Source: Bifidobacterium breve (GTDB taxonomy: Bacteria > Actinomycetota > Thermoleophilia > Solirubrobacterales > Solirubrobacteraceae). Taken from it: DNA of 64,000 nucleotides. The notes under the pieces were generated by a model. The model did no database searches, was not told where the DNA came from, and saw nothing but the letters and a program-made list of their open reading frames with translations. Positions 23,621-31,887 of this stretch are shown in pieces; within the stretch, counting starts at the first letter, position 1; the number at the start of each line of letters is the position of its first letter. The stretch covers positions 352,908 through 416,907 of the forward strand of contig CAMCUD010000001.1 in NCBI GenBank assembly GCA_945878865.1, in the 5' to 3' direction. Made by a program: the position numbers and the translations under genes.

Positions 23621-26600
23621 ATGGCAACTGTCGATACGACGATCCAGGTCGTCATGCCCCAGATGGGGGAGTCGGTGTCCGAGGGCACCGTGCTCGAATG
23701 GCACAAGGGCGAAGGTGACACCGTCGCCGCGGATGAGACCATCGTCGAGATCTCGACCGACAAGGTCGACGCCGAGGTCCCCGCACCGGCCGCCGGCACC
23801 ATCGTGAAGGTCCACGCCGCCGAGGGCGACACGGTCGAGGTCGGCCAGCTGCTCGCGGAGATCGCGACGAACGGCGCCGGTCCGGCCGCCGCCGCGGACA
23901 CGAACGGCGGCAGCGACAACGGCGCGACCGCCGAGGCACCATCCGAGGCCGAGACCGGCGGCGAGATCGTCGACATCGTCACGCCCACGGGCGGCGAGTC
24001 GGTCACCGAGGGCACGATCCTCGAGTGGGCCGTCAAGGTCGGCGACACCGTCAACGACGGCGACACCGTCGTCGAGCTGTCGACCGACAAGGTCGACATG
24101 GAGCTTCCCGCCCCCGCCTCGGGCACGATCACCGAGATCCTCTTCGAGGAGGGCGACACGGTCAGCGTCGGGCAGACGATCGCCCGCATGCAGACCGGAC
24201 CGGGGGGCGCGGCGCCCAAGCCGGCCGCCGAGCCCAGCGCACCCGCGGCCTCGAACGGCCCGGTCGCGGTCCCCTCCGACGCGAAGATCTCCCCCGTCGC
24301 CGCGCGCGTCGCGGCGGTCGAGGGCGTCGACGTCACCGGCGTGACGGGCACCGGCCCGGGCGGCCGCATCGTCAAGGACGACGTCCTCGCCGCGAAGAGC
24401 GGGAACGGCGCGGCACCCGCCAAGGCGGCGGCCCAGGCCATCCAGCTCAAGGGCGGCGCGGCGATGCTCGCCCGCTACATGGACGAGAGCCGCCAGATCC
24501 CGACGGCGACCTCGTTCCGGACCATCACCGTCACCCAGATGGACGGGCGGCGCAAGCAGCTGAAGGCCGCCGGCCAGAAGGTCTCCTTCACGCACCTCAT
24601 CGCCTACGCGATCGCGCTCGCCGCCACCGAGGACATGCCGGTGATGGCGCACCACTTCGAGGAGACCGACGGCAAGCCGTTCCGCATCGACGACGGCCAG
24701 GTCAACCTCGGCATCGCCGTCGACGTCGAGAAGAAGGACGGCTCGCGCACCCTCATGGTGCCGGTCATCCGCGACGCCGGCCGCCTCTCCTTCCAGGGCT
24801 TCCTCGACGCGTTCAACGACCTCATCGCCCGGGCGCGCGACAACAAGCTCACCGCCGACGACCTCGCCGGCGCGAACGTCCAGCTGACGAACCCGGGCGG
24901 CATCGGCACCGTCGCCTCCGTGCCGCGCCTCATGATGGGCAACGGCACGATCATCGCGACGGGCTCGATCTCCTACCCGGTCGGCCTCGGCGAGATCGGT
25001 GAGCTCATCGGCGCCGAGAAGGTCATGTCGATGACCTCGACGTACGACCACCGGATCATCCAGGGCGCCGAGTCCGGGCGGTTCCTCAAGGTCGTCGAGG
25101 AGTACCTCCAGGGCGAGCACGAGTTCTACGAGCGCGTCTTCGGCGACCTCGGCGCCGCGATCGGCCCGAAGCCGGGGCCGCCGCAGCCCCAGCTCGCCGG
25201 CGTGGGCGCCGCTGCGCTGCCCGTCCCCGCCGCCCCGGCGCCCGCCGGCGGCCTCGCGCCGAGCGAGGAGCTCATGCAGGCGGTGCAGGCCGCCACCGCC
25301 ATCGTCAAGGCGCACCGCACGTTCGGCCACCTCGCCGCGCGGCTGGACCCGCTCGGCAGCGAGCCCGAGGGCGACCCGTCGCTCGACCCGGCGCCGCTCG
25401 GCCTCACGCCGGACCTCCAGCGCCAGATTCCGGCGAAGATCCTGCGGGTCGGCGTGCCCGGCGAGACGCTCGCCGACGCGCTGCCGCACCTGCGCACCAC
25501 GTACTGCGGCACGATCGCCTACGAGATCGAGCACATCTCCAGCCACAAGCAGCGCACGTGGCTGCGGGAGAAGATCGAGACCGGCGCGTTCCGGCACTCG
25601 CTGACGAACGACGAGAAGGCCTGGCTGCTCGGGCGGCTCATCAAGGTCGACGCGTTCGAGCGCTTCATGCACAAGGCCTACCTCGGGCAGAAGCAGTTCT
25701 CCATCGAGGGCCTGGACATGACCGTGCCGATGCTCGACGAGCTCATCCAGCTCTCGGCGAAGGGCGGCGCGCACGAGGTCGTCATCGGCATGGCGCACCG
25801 CGGCCGCCTCAACGTGCTCGCGCACAACCTCGGCCGCCCGTACGACACGATCTTCGCGGAGTTCGAGGGCGCCTCCACGCTGGAGGCCGTCACGACCATC
25901 CCGCAGGGCGGCACCGGCGACGTCAAGTACCACCACGGAGCCCAGGGCAGCTACGAGGTCCGCGACGGGGAGTCGATCCTCGTCAACCTCGAGAGCAACC
26001 CGTCGCACCTCGAGTTCGTCCACCCGGTCGTCGAGGGCGCCACCCGCGCCGCGCAGACGAACCGCAAGGGCCCGCACGCCACGCGCGACCCCGCGTCAGC
26101 GGTCGCGGTTGTGCTCCACGGCGACGCGGCGTTCCCGGGCCAGGGCGTCGTCGCCGAGGCCTTCAACATGCAGGCGCTCGACGGCTACAACGTCGGCGGC
26201 ACGGTCCACCTCATCCAGAACAACCAGGTCGGGTTCACCACGGACCCGGAGGACTCGCGCTCCACGCGCTGGGCGTCCGACCTGGCCAAGGGCTTCGACG
26301 TCCCGATCATCCACGTCAACGCCGACGACCCGGAGGCGTGCATCAGCGCCGTCCGCCTCGCGTTCGCGTTCCGCCGCGAGTTCGGCCACGACGTGGTCAT
26401 CGACCTCATCGGCTATCGCCGCTTCGGCCACAACGAGGCCGACGAACCCGCCTACACGCAGCCGGAGATGGCCGCGGCGATCAAGCAGCACAAGCGCGTG
26501 TCGCAGCTGTGGGCCGACAAGCTCGTCGTCGACGGCGTCGTCACGAAGGCCGAGGTCGAGTCCCGCACGAACGAGATCTGGGACCACCTCACCGAGCTGC

Positions 26601-27907
26601 ACCAGGACCTCAAGGCGAAGATCAAGGCCGCAGAGGAGGCGGGCGACGCCAGTCAGCAGACCGGCGAGTACCAGCTCGACCGCTCGCCGAGCCCGGACGT
26701 CTCCACGGCCGTGGACGCGGACCGGCTGCGCTCGCTCAACAACGAGCTGCTGGCGGTCCCCGACGACTTCAGCGTCCATCCCAAGCTCATCAAGCAGCTC
26801 GAGCGCCGCCGCGAGGCGCTCGGCGAGGCCGGCGGCATCGACTGGGCGCACGCCGAGTCCCTGGCGTTCGCGTCGCTGCTGACCGAGGGCACGCCGATCC
26901 GCCTGACCGGCCAGGACGTCGAGCGCGGCACGTTCAGTCAGCGCCACCTCGTCCTGCACGACCACAAGACCGGCCGGACCATCTCCCCGGTCCAGTCGCT
27001 GCCCGGCGCGCTCGCCCCGTTCGAGCTGCACAACTCGCCGCTCTCCGAGCAGGCGGCCGTCGGCTTCGAGTACGGCTACTCCGCCGAGGCGCCCGAGACG
27101 CTCGTCGTCTGGGAGGGCCAGTTCGGCGACTTCGTCAACGGCGCCCAGGTCATCATCGACCAGTTCATCGTCTCCGGCCTGGCCAAGTGGGGCCAGACCA
27201 CGCGTCTGACGCTGCTGCTGCCCCATGGCTACGAGGGCTCGGGCCCGGAGCACTCCTCCGGCCGCCTCGAGCGCTTCCTGCAGCTGTGCGCCGAGGGCAA
27301 CATCCGCGTCGCGAACCTCACGACGCCGGCGCAGTACTTCCACCTGCTGCGCCGCCAGGCGCGCATCGCCAAGCAGCGCCCGCTGGTGATCATGACCCCG
27401 AAGTCGCTGCTGCGCCTGCCGCAGGCGACCAACCGGATCCAGCACCTCTCCGAGACGAAGTTCTTCCCCGTCCTGGGCGAGCCGCGCGTCGAGCAGAACA
27501 AGGTCAAGCGCCTCGTCCTCTGCACCGGCAAGATCTACTACGACCTCGTCGGCCACCCGGACCGCCAGGACCAGGAAGGCCTCGCCGTCGGGCGCGTCGA
27601 GCTGCTCTACCCGTTCCCCGAGGGCCAGATCCTCGACCTCATCGAGAGCTATCCGAACCTCGAAGAGGTCGTGTGGGTCCAGGAGGAGCCGCGCAACATG
27701 GGCGCCCGCGCACACATGTTCCCGCGCCTCATGCAGATCCTCCCCGAGCGGCTGCGCTTCGGCTACATCGGCCGGCCCGAGCGCGCCTCACCGGGCGAGG
27801 GCTACCCGGCCGCGCACGCGACCGAGCAGTCGCGGATCATCCGGACGGCGCTGGATCTGTCGATCCCGGTGTCGCTGTACCCGGCGAAGACGCCCGGCGA
27901 ACGCTGA
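23621..27907 (+). CDS. kgd: 2-oxoglutarate dehydrogenase E2-E1 fusion with two lipoyl domains
   Basis: A 1428-aa TCA-cycle enzyme. Domain order: lipoyl 1 (about 6-80, lipoyl Lys48 in STDKVD), lipoyl 2 (about 115-190, Lys157), E3-binding domain (about 220-258), acyltransferase (about 285-510; active His near 477 in YDHRIIQGAESG), then a thiamine-diphosphate E1 (about 545-1428) with GMAHRGRLNVLAHN, the HGDAAFPGQGV...NNQVGFTT cofactor site and GYRRFGHNEADEPAYTQP. It should oxidatively decarboxylate 2-oxoglutarate to succinyl-CoA with a separate E3. Mycobacterial Kgd has the E2-E1 core but no lipoyl or E3-binding domain. ATG 23621 gives the normal lipoyl start. Confidence 0.96.
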   Translation: MATVDTTIQVVMPQMGESVSEGTVLEWHKGEGDTVAADETIVEISTDKVDAEVPAPAAGTIVKVHAAEGDTVEVGQLLAEIATNGAGPAAAADTNGGSDNGATAEAPSEAETGGEIVDIVTPTGGESVTEGTILEWAVKVGDTVNDGDTVVELSTDKVDMELPAPASGTITEILFEEGDTVSVGQTIARMQTGPGGAAPKPAAEPSAPAASNGPVAVPSDAKISPVAARVAAVEGVDVTGVTGTGPGGRIVKDDVLAAKSGNGAAPAKAAAQAIQLKGGAAMLARYMDESRQIPTATSFRTITVTQMDGRRKQLKAAGQKVSFTHLIAYAIALAATEDMPVMAHHFEETDGKPFRIDDGQVNLGIAVDVEKKDGSRTLMVPVIRDAGRLSFQGFLDAFNDLIARARDNKLTADDLAGANVQLTNPGGIGTVASVPRLMMGNGTIIATGSISYPVGLGEIGELIGAEKVMSMTSTYDHRIIQGAESGRFLKVVEEYLQGEHEFYERVFGDLGAAIGPKPGPPQPQLAGVGAAALPVPAAPAPAGGLAPSEELMQAVQAATAIVKAHRTFGHLAARLDPLGSEPEGDPSLDPAPLGLTPDLQRQIPAKILRVGVPGETLADALPHLRTTYCGTIAYEIEHISSHKQRTWLREKIETGAFRHSLTNDEKAWLLGRLIKVDAFERFMHKAYLGQKQFSIEGLDMTVPMLDELIQLSAKGGAHEVVIGMAHRGRLNVLAHNLGRPYDTIFAEFEGASTLEAVTTIPQGGTGDVKYHHGAQGSYEVRDGESILVNLESNPSHLEFVHPVVEGATRAAQTNRKGPHATRDPASAVAVVLHGDAAFPGQGVVAEAFNMQALDGYNVGGTVHLIQNNQVGFTTDPEDSRSTRWASDLAKGFDVPIIHVNADDPEACISAVRLAFAFRREFGHDVVIDLIGYRRFGHNEADEPAYTQPEMAAAIKQHKRVSQLWADKLVVDGVVTKAEVESRTNEIWDHLTELHQDLKAKIKAAEEAGDASQQTGEYQLDRSPSPDVSTAVDADRLRSLNNELLAVPDDFSVHPKLIKQLERRREALGEAGGIDWAHAESLAFASLLTEGTPIRLTGQDVERGTFSQRHLVLHDHKTGRTISPVQSLPGALAPFELHNSPLSEQAAVGFEYGYSAEAPETLVVWEGQFGDFVNGAQVIIDQFIVSGLAKWGQTTRLTLLLPHGYEGSGPEHSSGRLERFLQLCAEGNIRVANLTTPAQYFHLLRRQARIAKQRPLVIMTPKSLLRLPQATNRIQHLSETKFFPVLGEPRVEQNKVKRLVLCTGKIYYDLVGHPDRQDQEGLAVGRVELLYPFPEGQILDLIESYPNLEEVVWVQEEPRNMGARAHMFPRLMQILPERLRFGYIGRPERASPGEGYPAAHATEQSRIIRTALDLSIPVSLYPAKTPGER

Positions 27908-27931
27908 ATCGCCGCGGCCGGAGGCCTTGCG

Positions 27932-28237
27932 ATTCAGTCGGGAGAACTCGCTGGCGCTCCTTCTCCCGCTGCGCGGTCGGTCGTTCGCCGTGTCCGGGCG
28001 ATTCCCGAGGGGTTTGTCGCGACGTATGGGGATGTGTCCCCCGGGGCTCCGCGGTTTGCCGGGACCGTGCTCCGGTCCACCGATCAGGACCTGCCGTGGT
28101 GGCGGGTCGTGCGGGCCGACGGGTCGCTGGCCAAGGGGGAGCGCCAGCGCGGGCTCCTCGAGGCTGAGGACGTGCCGTTCCGGGGCGCGCGGGTCGACAT
28201 GGACGCCGCGCGCATCCCGATCGAGGTGATCGCGTGA
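27932..28237 (+). CDS. Alkyltransferase-like (ATL) DNA-repair protein, start unclear
   Basis: About 100 aa resembling the DNA-binding half of O6-alkylguanine transferase. VRRVRAIPEGFVATYGDV, AGTVLRSTDQDLPWWRVVRADGSL and RQRGLLEAEDVPF are typical, with Trp (PWWRVV) where MGMT has the reactive Cys, so it should bind alkylated DNA and recruit repair rather than transfer alkyl groups. The only standard start in frame is GTG 28034, which would delete the HTH. The frame is open back to the kgd stop, with ATT 27932 giving the usual length. Non-standard start, readthrough or loss of start all remain possible. Confidence 0.6.
   Translation: MQSGELAGAPSPAARSVVRRVRAIPEGFVATYGDVSPGAPRFAGTVLRSTDQDLPWWRVVRADGSLAKGERQRGLLEAEDVPFRGARVDMDAARIPIEVIA
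27939..27968 (+). terminator. Hairpin after kgd
   Basis: Perfect 8-bp arms CGGGAGAA (27939-27946) and TTCTCCCG (27961-27968) with a 14-nt loop, 31 nt after the kgd stop. It lies inside the apparent coding frame of the ATL-like protein and has no T tract. Confidence 0.4.
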
Positions 28238-28659
28238 CGTGGATCCGCAAGGAGCTCACCCTCCAGCCGCGACCGCGTGGCTTTCATCTCATCACGAACG
28301 AGATCGTGCAGGCGGTGCCCGAGCTGCGCGACGTGCGTGTCGGCCTGGCCCATCTCTTCCTCCGCCACACGTCGGCGTCCCTGACGCTCAACGAGAACGC
28401 GAGCCCCGACGTACGCCGCGATTTCGAGACGTGGTTCAACGCCGCGGTACCGGAAGGTTTCCCCAGCTGGACCCACACATTCGAGGGTCCGGACGACATG
28501 CCGGCGCACATCAAGGCGTCGCTGCTGGGCCCGTCCCTGACCCTCCCCGTCACCGATGGGCGACTCGACCTCGGGACGTGGCAGGGTGTCTACCTCTGCG
28601 AGCACCGCGACCGAGGTGGCGCGCGCACGCTCACCATCACCATAAGCGGGGATCCTTGA
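28234..28659 (+). CDS. yjbQ: YjbQ/UPF0047 family protein
   Basis: A 141-aa protein covering the whole family: RGFHLITNEIVQAVPELRDVRVGLAHLFLRHTSASLTLNENASPDVRRDFE, HTFEGPDDMPAHIKASLLGPSLTLPVTDGRLDLGTWQGVYLCEHRDRGGARTLTITI. The conserved HTSASL and D.P.HIK motifs are intact. Family members can substitute weakly for thiamine-phosphate synthase, but the true role is unsettled. GTG start overlaps the ATL stop. Confidence 0.92.
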   Translation: MTWIRKELTLQPRPRGFHLITNEIVQAVPELRDVRVGLAHLFLRHTSASLTLNENASPDVRRDFETWFNAAVPEGFPSWTHTFEGPDDMPAHIKASLLGPSLTLPVTDGRLDLGTWQGVYLCEHRDRGGARTLTITISGDP

Positions 28660-28690
28660 CAGCGTGTCGAGGATCGGCCGCGAACACCCG

Positions 28691-28696
28691 TATAGT
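28691..28696 (+). promoter_or_regulatory. -10 box of a leaderless TetR gene
   Basis: TATAGT with 8 nt to ATG 28705. A perfect TTGACA at 28656-28661 is 29 nt away, too far to be its -35 partner. Confidence 0.55.
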
Positions 28697-28704
28697 GGGT
28701 CGCC

Positions 28705-29280
28705 ATGGCTACCAACGTCACCCGCTCACCCCGGGCCGACGCGGAGCGCAACCGCACCAGGATCCTCGACAGCGCTGCCGAGCTGATCGCCGGGAATCCC
28801 GACGCCAGCATGGTGGAGATCGCGGAAGCCTCCGGTGTCGGCCGAGCAACGCTGTACCGCCACTTCGCCTCGCGCGATGAGGTGGTCACCGCGCTGCGCG
28901 ACCGTGCCTTCTCTCGCGCCCAGGGCATCATCGCTGAGGCGCTCGCCGCGGAGGAACGCGCCGGCACGGCGCCGACCGACCGGCTGAAGCGCCTCATCCG
29001 CGAGCTGCTCACGATGGACGACCCGTACGGCCTCATCGCCGACGTCGACCCGGACCATCACCGCGAAGCCCGGGTCGCCTTCGACGACCAGGTGCTCCCG
29101 CTCATCACCGACGCGCAGGCGCAGGGCGAGTTGACGGACGATGTCTCGGCTCGCGCGATCGGCTATGCCCTGGAGGGCCTCATGCTCTCGGCCAACCGCG
29201 GCCTGACCCACGGCGAGCTCTCGCCGGAGGAGGGCGTCGAGGTCGTGCAGCGCGGGATGATCCGCGGCTTCGGCACCTAG
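28705..29280 (+). CDS. TetR-family transcriptional regulator
   Basis: A 191-aa repressor-type protein. The N-terminal HTH (about 12-58) reads RNRTRILDSAAELIAGNPDASMVEIAEASGVGRATLYRHFASRDEVVTAL; the rest is the helical ligand/dimer domain. Target unknown. Its TAG stop directly abuts the stop of the convergent TetR gene at 29281. Confidence 0.93.
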   Translation: MATNVTRSPRADAERNRTRILDSAAELIAGNPDASMVEIAEASGVGRATLYRHFASRDEVVTALRDRAFSRAQGIIAEALAAEERAGTAPTDRLKRLIRELLTMDDPYGLIADVDPDHHREARVAFDDQVLPLITDAQAQGELTDDVSARAIGYALEGLMLSANRGLTHGELSPEEGVEVVQRGMIRGFGT

Positions 29281-29916
29281 TCAGCTGATGAAGTGCACGA
29301 GTGAGCCGGCGAACGCCCTGAGGCGCGCCGGCGGATAGCGGTCGGGGTCGGTGAGCGTCAGGCGCGCACCGTCCTCGCCCAGCAGCACGATCGAGCGCGA
29401 GACGAGCTCGATGTCGAGGTCCCGGTCACGCAGGCCGAGGGCCTCGATGCCCCATTCGACGAGCGGGGCCAGCAGCGTCTGGATCGCCTCGCGGGCGGCG
29501 GTGAGGCGCTCGCGCAACTGCGCGGGCGCCCCGTCGGCCGGCAGCAGCGCGATGCGCCACGTCACCGGGTCGGCCCGCACGACCTCGACGAACGTGCCGA
29601 CGGCGTCCTCGAGGACGACGCCCGGCGGCTGCGTGATCGGAAAGTCCGGCACGACGCTGCGCACCTGTGCGAGCGCCCGGTCGGCGGTGCGATCCACGAG
29701 CGCGTCGAGCATGCCGTCGAGATTGCCGAAGTGCGAGTAGATGACCGTGCGCGCGATGTTTGCCTCGCGCGCGATCCGGTCGATCGAGACGGCGGCGAAG
29801 CCCTCCGACAGGACGACGTCGCACAGGATGTCGAGCAGCTGGTTGCGCCGCTCGTCGGCGTTCATGCGGACCGTTGACACGTGCTGGAGCTTCGCAGACA
29901 TCGCGGCTTCGTCCAT
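29281..29916 (-). CDS. TetR-family regulator next to the iteron operator
   Basis: A 211-aa regulator with HTH NQLLDILCDVVLSEGFAAVSIDRIAREANIARTVIYSHFGNLDGMLDALV (about 25-72) and a helical sensor domain. ATG 29916 has AAGGTG about 8 nt upstream; ATG 29901 and 29865 are later options. It diverges from the 13-TM membrane protein across 103 nt holding three 14-bp iterons, so it most likely controls both. The effector is unknown. Confidence 0.88.
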   Translation of the reverse strand: MDEAAMSAKLQHVSTVRMNADERRNQLLDILCDVVLSEGFAAVSIDRIAREANIARTVIYSHFGNLDGMLDALVDRTADRALAQVRSVVPDFPITQPPGVVLEDAVGTFVEVVRADPVTWRIALLPADGAPAQLRERLTAAREAIQTLLAPLVEWGIEALGLRDRDLDIELVSRSIVLLGEDGARLTLTDPDRYPPARLRAFAGSLVHFIS

Positions 29917-29928
29917 GTGTCGAGCACC

Positions 29929-29983
29929 TTGACGCGACACGTACATCCGTGTACATACAGTCCTGTACATACACCTCTGTACA
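29929..29983 (+). promoter_or_regulatory. Promoter overlaid by three 14-bp iterons (TetR operator)
   Basis: TGTACAT begins at 29950, 29964 and 29978, an exact 14-nt period (unit TGTACATACAGTCC and variants), with a partial CGTACAT at 29940. TTGACG (29929-29934) and TACATA (29952-29957) with a 17-nt spacer form a plus-strand promoter inside the array. TGTACA is itself a palindrome, so each iteron can be a half-site or full site for the divergent TetR protein. Confidence 0.7.
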
Positions 29984-30019
29984 TCGCCGTCCCTGCCCAC
30001 CCGCCAGGAGCACCACCGG

Positions 30020-31882
30020 ATGACCAGCCTTCTCGCCGCGGTCGACGCACCCGCCGCCGGCGCGCCCGAAGCCCAGATCGCCATCGCCACGACGTTCGCG
30101 TCGGTGGCCACCGGCCTGCTGCTGTGGCTCGTCCTCGCCCACATCCGCTCGCCGCACCCCGAGCGCACGCTGCTCCAGCGCGCCGGTGACGCGACCGGGC
30201 GCTTCCTCGGCATGGAGCCGTGGGCCGCACTGCCGTTCGCCGTCGGCGTGGTCGGCCTCGTCGCCGGCGGGTTCGGCGTGTTCTGGGACATCTCCCTGCA
30301 CATCGACCAGGGCCGGGATGAAGGCCCGCTGGCCAACCCGTCGCACTACTTCATCCTCTACGCGCTCTACTCGCTGTTCGCCGCCGGCCTGCTCTCCCTC
30401 GGCCTGCACCAGCACGCCAAGCATCCGTCGGTGCGCGCGATCCGCCTGCCCGGTGGGATGACGGCGCCGGTGGGCGGGCTGCTCATGTTCATCTGCGGCG
30501 CGTTCGCCCTCACCGGGTTCCCGCTCGACGACGTCTGGCACCGCATGTTCGGCCAGGACGTGACGCTCTGGGGCCCGACCCACCTGGTGATGATCAACGG
30601 CGCGATCCTGTCCGTGCCCGTGCTCGCCGTCCTCGTCCTCGAGGCCAAGCGCGCGGTCGGCCAGAAGCCCTCCGACCCCGCCCGCTCGGTCGGCGAGCAG
30701 ATCGTGCGCGTGACGCTGCCCGGCGCGCTGCTCTTCGCCATCGCGTTCTGGGCGACGGAGTTCGACTGGGGCATCCAGCAGTACCGGCTCGTCTGGCAGC
30801 CGCTGCTCATCTCGCTCGCCGGCGCGATGGCGCTGACGTGTGGCCGGCTGTGGCTGGGGCGGGGCGGCGCGCTGCGCGTCGTCGCGTTCTACCTCGTCGC
30901 CCGCGGCGCGATGGAGCTCGCGGTCGTCGCGCTCGGCGAGACCGCACCGTCAATGCCGCTCTTCCTCCTCGAGGCCGTCGTCGTCGAGGCGCTGGGGTGG
31001 AACCGCAAGCTCACGCGCGAGCCGCTGAAGTTCGGCGCGCTCGCCGGCCCGCTCGTCGGCCTCGCGAGCTTCGCCGGGATGTACGCGTACTCCCAGGTGG
31101 CGATGCCTAACCCGTACACGCCGGCGATCATCCCCGAGGGCCTGCCGACCGCCGTGCTGGCCGGCCTGGCCGGCGGGCTGCTGGGCGCACTGCTCGGCGC
31201 GGGGATGCGCGGCGACCTGCCCGTCCGCCAGGCCCGCCGCACGGCCGCGTGGGGCGCCGCTGGGCTCCTCATCGTCCTCGGCGCGAACGCCCTGTGGCTC
31301 AACAACCCCACCGACGTCCGCGCGACGGTGACGCTCACACCGGTCGCCGGCCAGGACGGCCGCGAGGCGATCGTCACGGCTCGCATCCCCGATGCGATCG
31401 CGGACAACCCCGAGTGGCGCGCGGTCACCGCCTGGCAGGGTGGCGGGATCATCACCCGGCGCCTGGAGCGCATCGCCCCGGGCGTCTACCGCACGGACGG
31501 CCCGGTGCCGCTGCACGGCGCGTGGAAGACCGCGATCCGCATGAACGCCGGCCGGGCGATGCTGAGCCTGCCGCTCTACCTCCCGCGCGAGCCGGCCATC
31601 CCCACCCCCGGGGTCACGCGCCCGGAGCAGTTCACCGCGTCGTTCATCAGCGACCACGAGGTCATGCAGACCGAGCGCAAGGACTACGTGCCCGGATGGC
31701 TGTGGACACCCGCAGCGCTGCTCATGCTCACGCTGTGCGCCGCGTTCATCACCGCGCTGGCGATGGGCATCGCCCGCGCCTCCAGCGACGACGATCCCGA
31801 CCCGCGCGACACGGACGACGATCCCGCCCCGCGGCCGGCGGCGCGCCCGGCGCCCCGCGTGCCGGCGCACGCCGCGGGCTGA
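30020..31882 (+). CDS. Unknown 13-TM membrane protein with extracytoplasmic domain
   Basis: A 620-aa protein, no family recognised. About twelve helices (residues 15-440) are followed by a beta-rich domain of about 125 residues (VRATVTLTPVAG to GVYRTDGPVPLHGAWKTAIRMN), which recalls YtkA/CopC-like folds. A last helix (about 560-585) and an Asp-rich tail (DDDPDPRDTDDDP) complete it. Membrane-edge motifs WDISLHIDQGRDEGPLANPSHYFILY and DDVWHRMFGQDVTLWGPTHL carry several His that could bind a metal or haem. AGGAG (30006-30010) is 9 nt before the ATG. Controlled by the adjacent TetR/iteron region. Confidence 0.8.
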   Translation: MTSLLAAVDAPAAGAPEAQIAIATTFASVATGLLLWLVLAHIRSPHPERTLLQRAGDATGRFLGMEPWAALPFAVGVVGLVAGGFGVFWDISLHIDQGRDEGPLANPSHYFILYALYSLFAAGLLSLGLHQHAKHPSVRAIRLPGGMTAPVGGLLMFICGAFALTGFPLDDVWHRMFGQDVTLWGPTHLVMINGAILSVPVLAVLVLEAKRAVGQKPSDPARSVGEQIVRVTLPGALLFAIAFWATEFDWGIQQYRLVWQPLLISLAGAMALTCGRLWLGRGGALRVVAFYLVARGAMELAVVALGETAPSMPLFLLEAVVVEALGWNRKLTREPLKFGALAGPLVGLASFAGMYAYSQVAMPNPYTPAIIPEGLPTAVLAGLAGGLLGALLGAGMRGDLPVRQARRTAAWGAAGLLIVLGANALWLNNPTDVRATVTLTPVAGQDGREAIVTARIPDAIADNPEWRAVTAWQGGGIITRRLERIAPGVYRTDGPVPLHGAWKTAIRMNAGRAMLSLPLYLPREPAIPTPGVTRPEQFTASFISDHEVMQTERKDYVPGWLWTPAALLMLTLCAAFITALAMGIARASSDDDPDPRDTDDDPAPRPAARPAPRVPAHAAG

Positions 31883-31887
31883 CGCCG

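Noticed and set aside
28656..28661. TTGACA as the -35 box of the TetR gene at 28705
   Set aside because: It is 29 nt from TATAGT and overlaps the yjbQ stop codon; the spacing is unsuitable.
29940..29984. Iterons as a replication origin or CRISPR array
   Set aside because: Only three short 14-bp units directly over a promoter, no spacers, no rep or cas gene.
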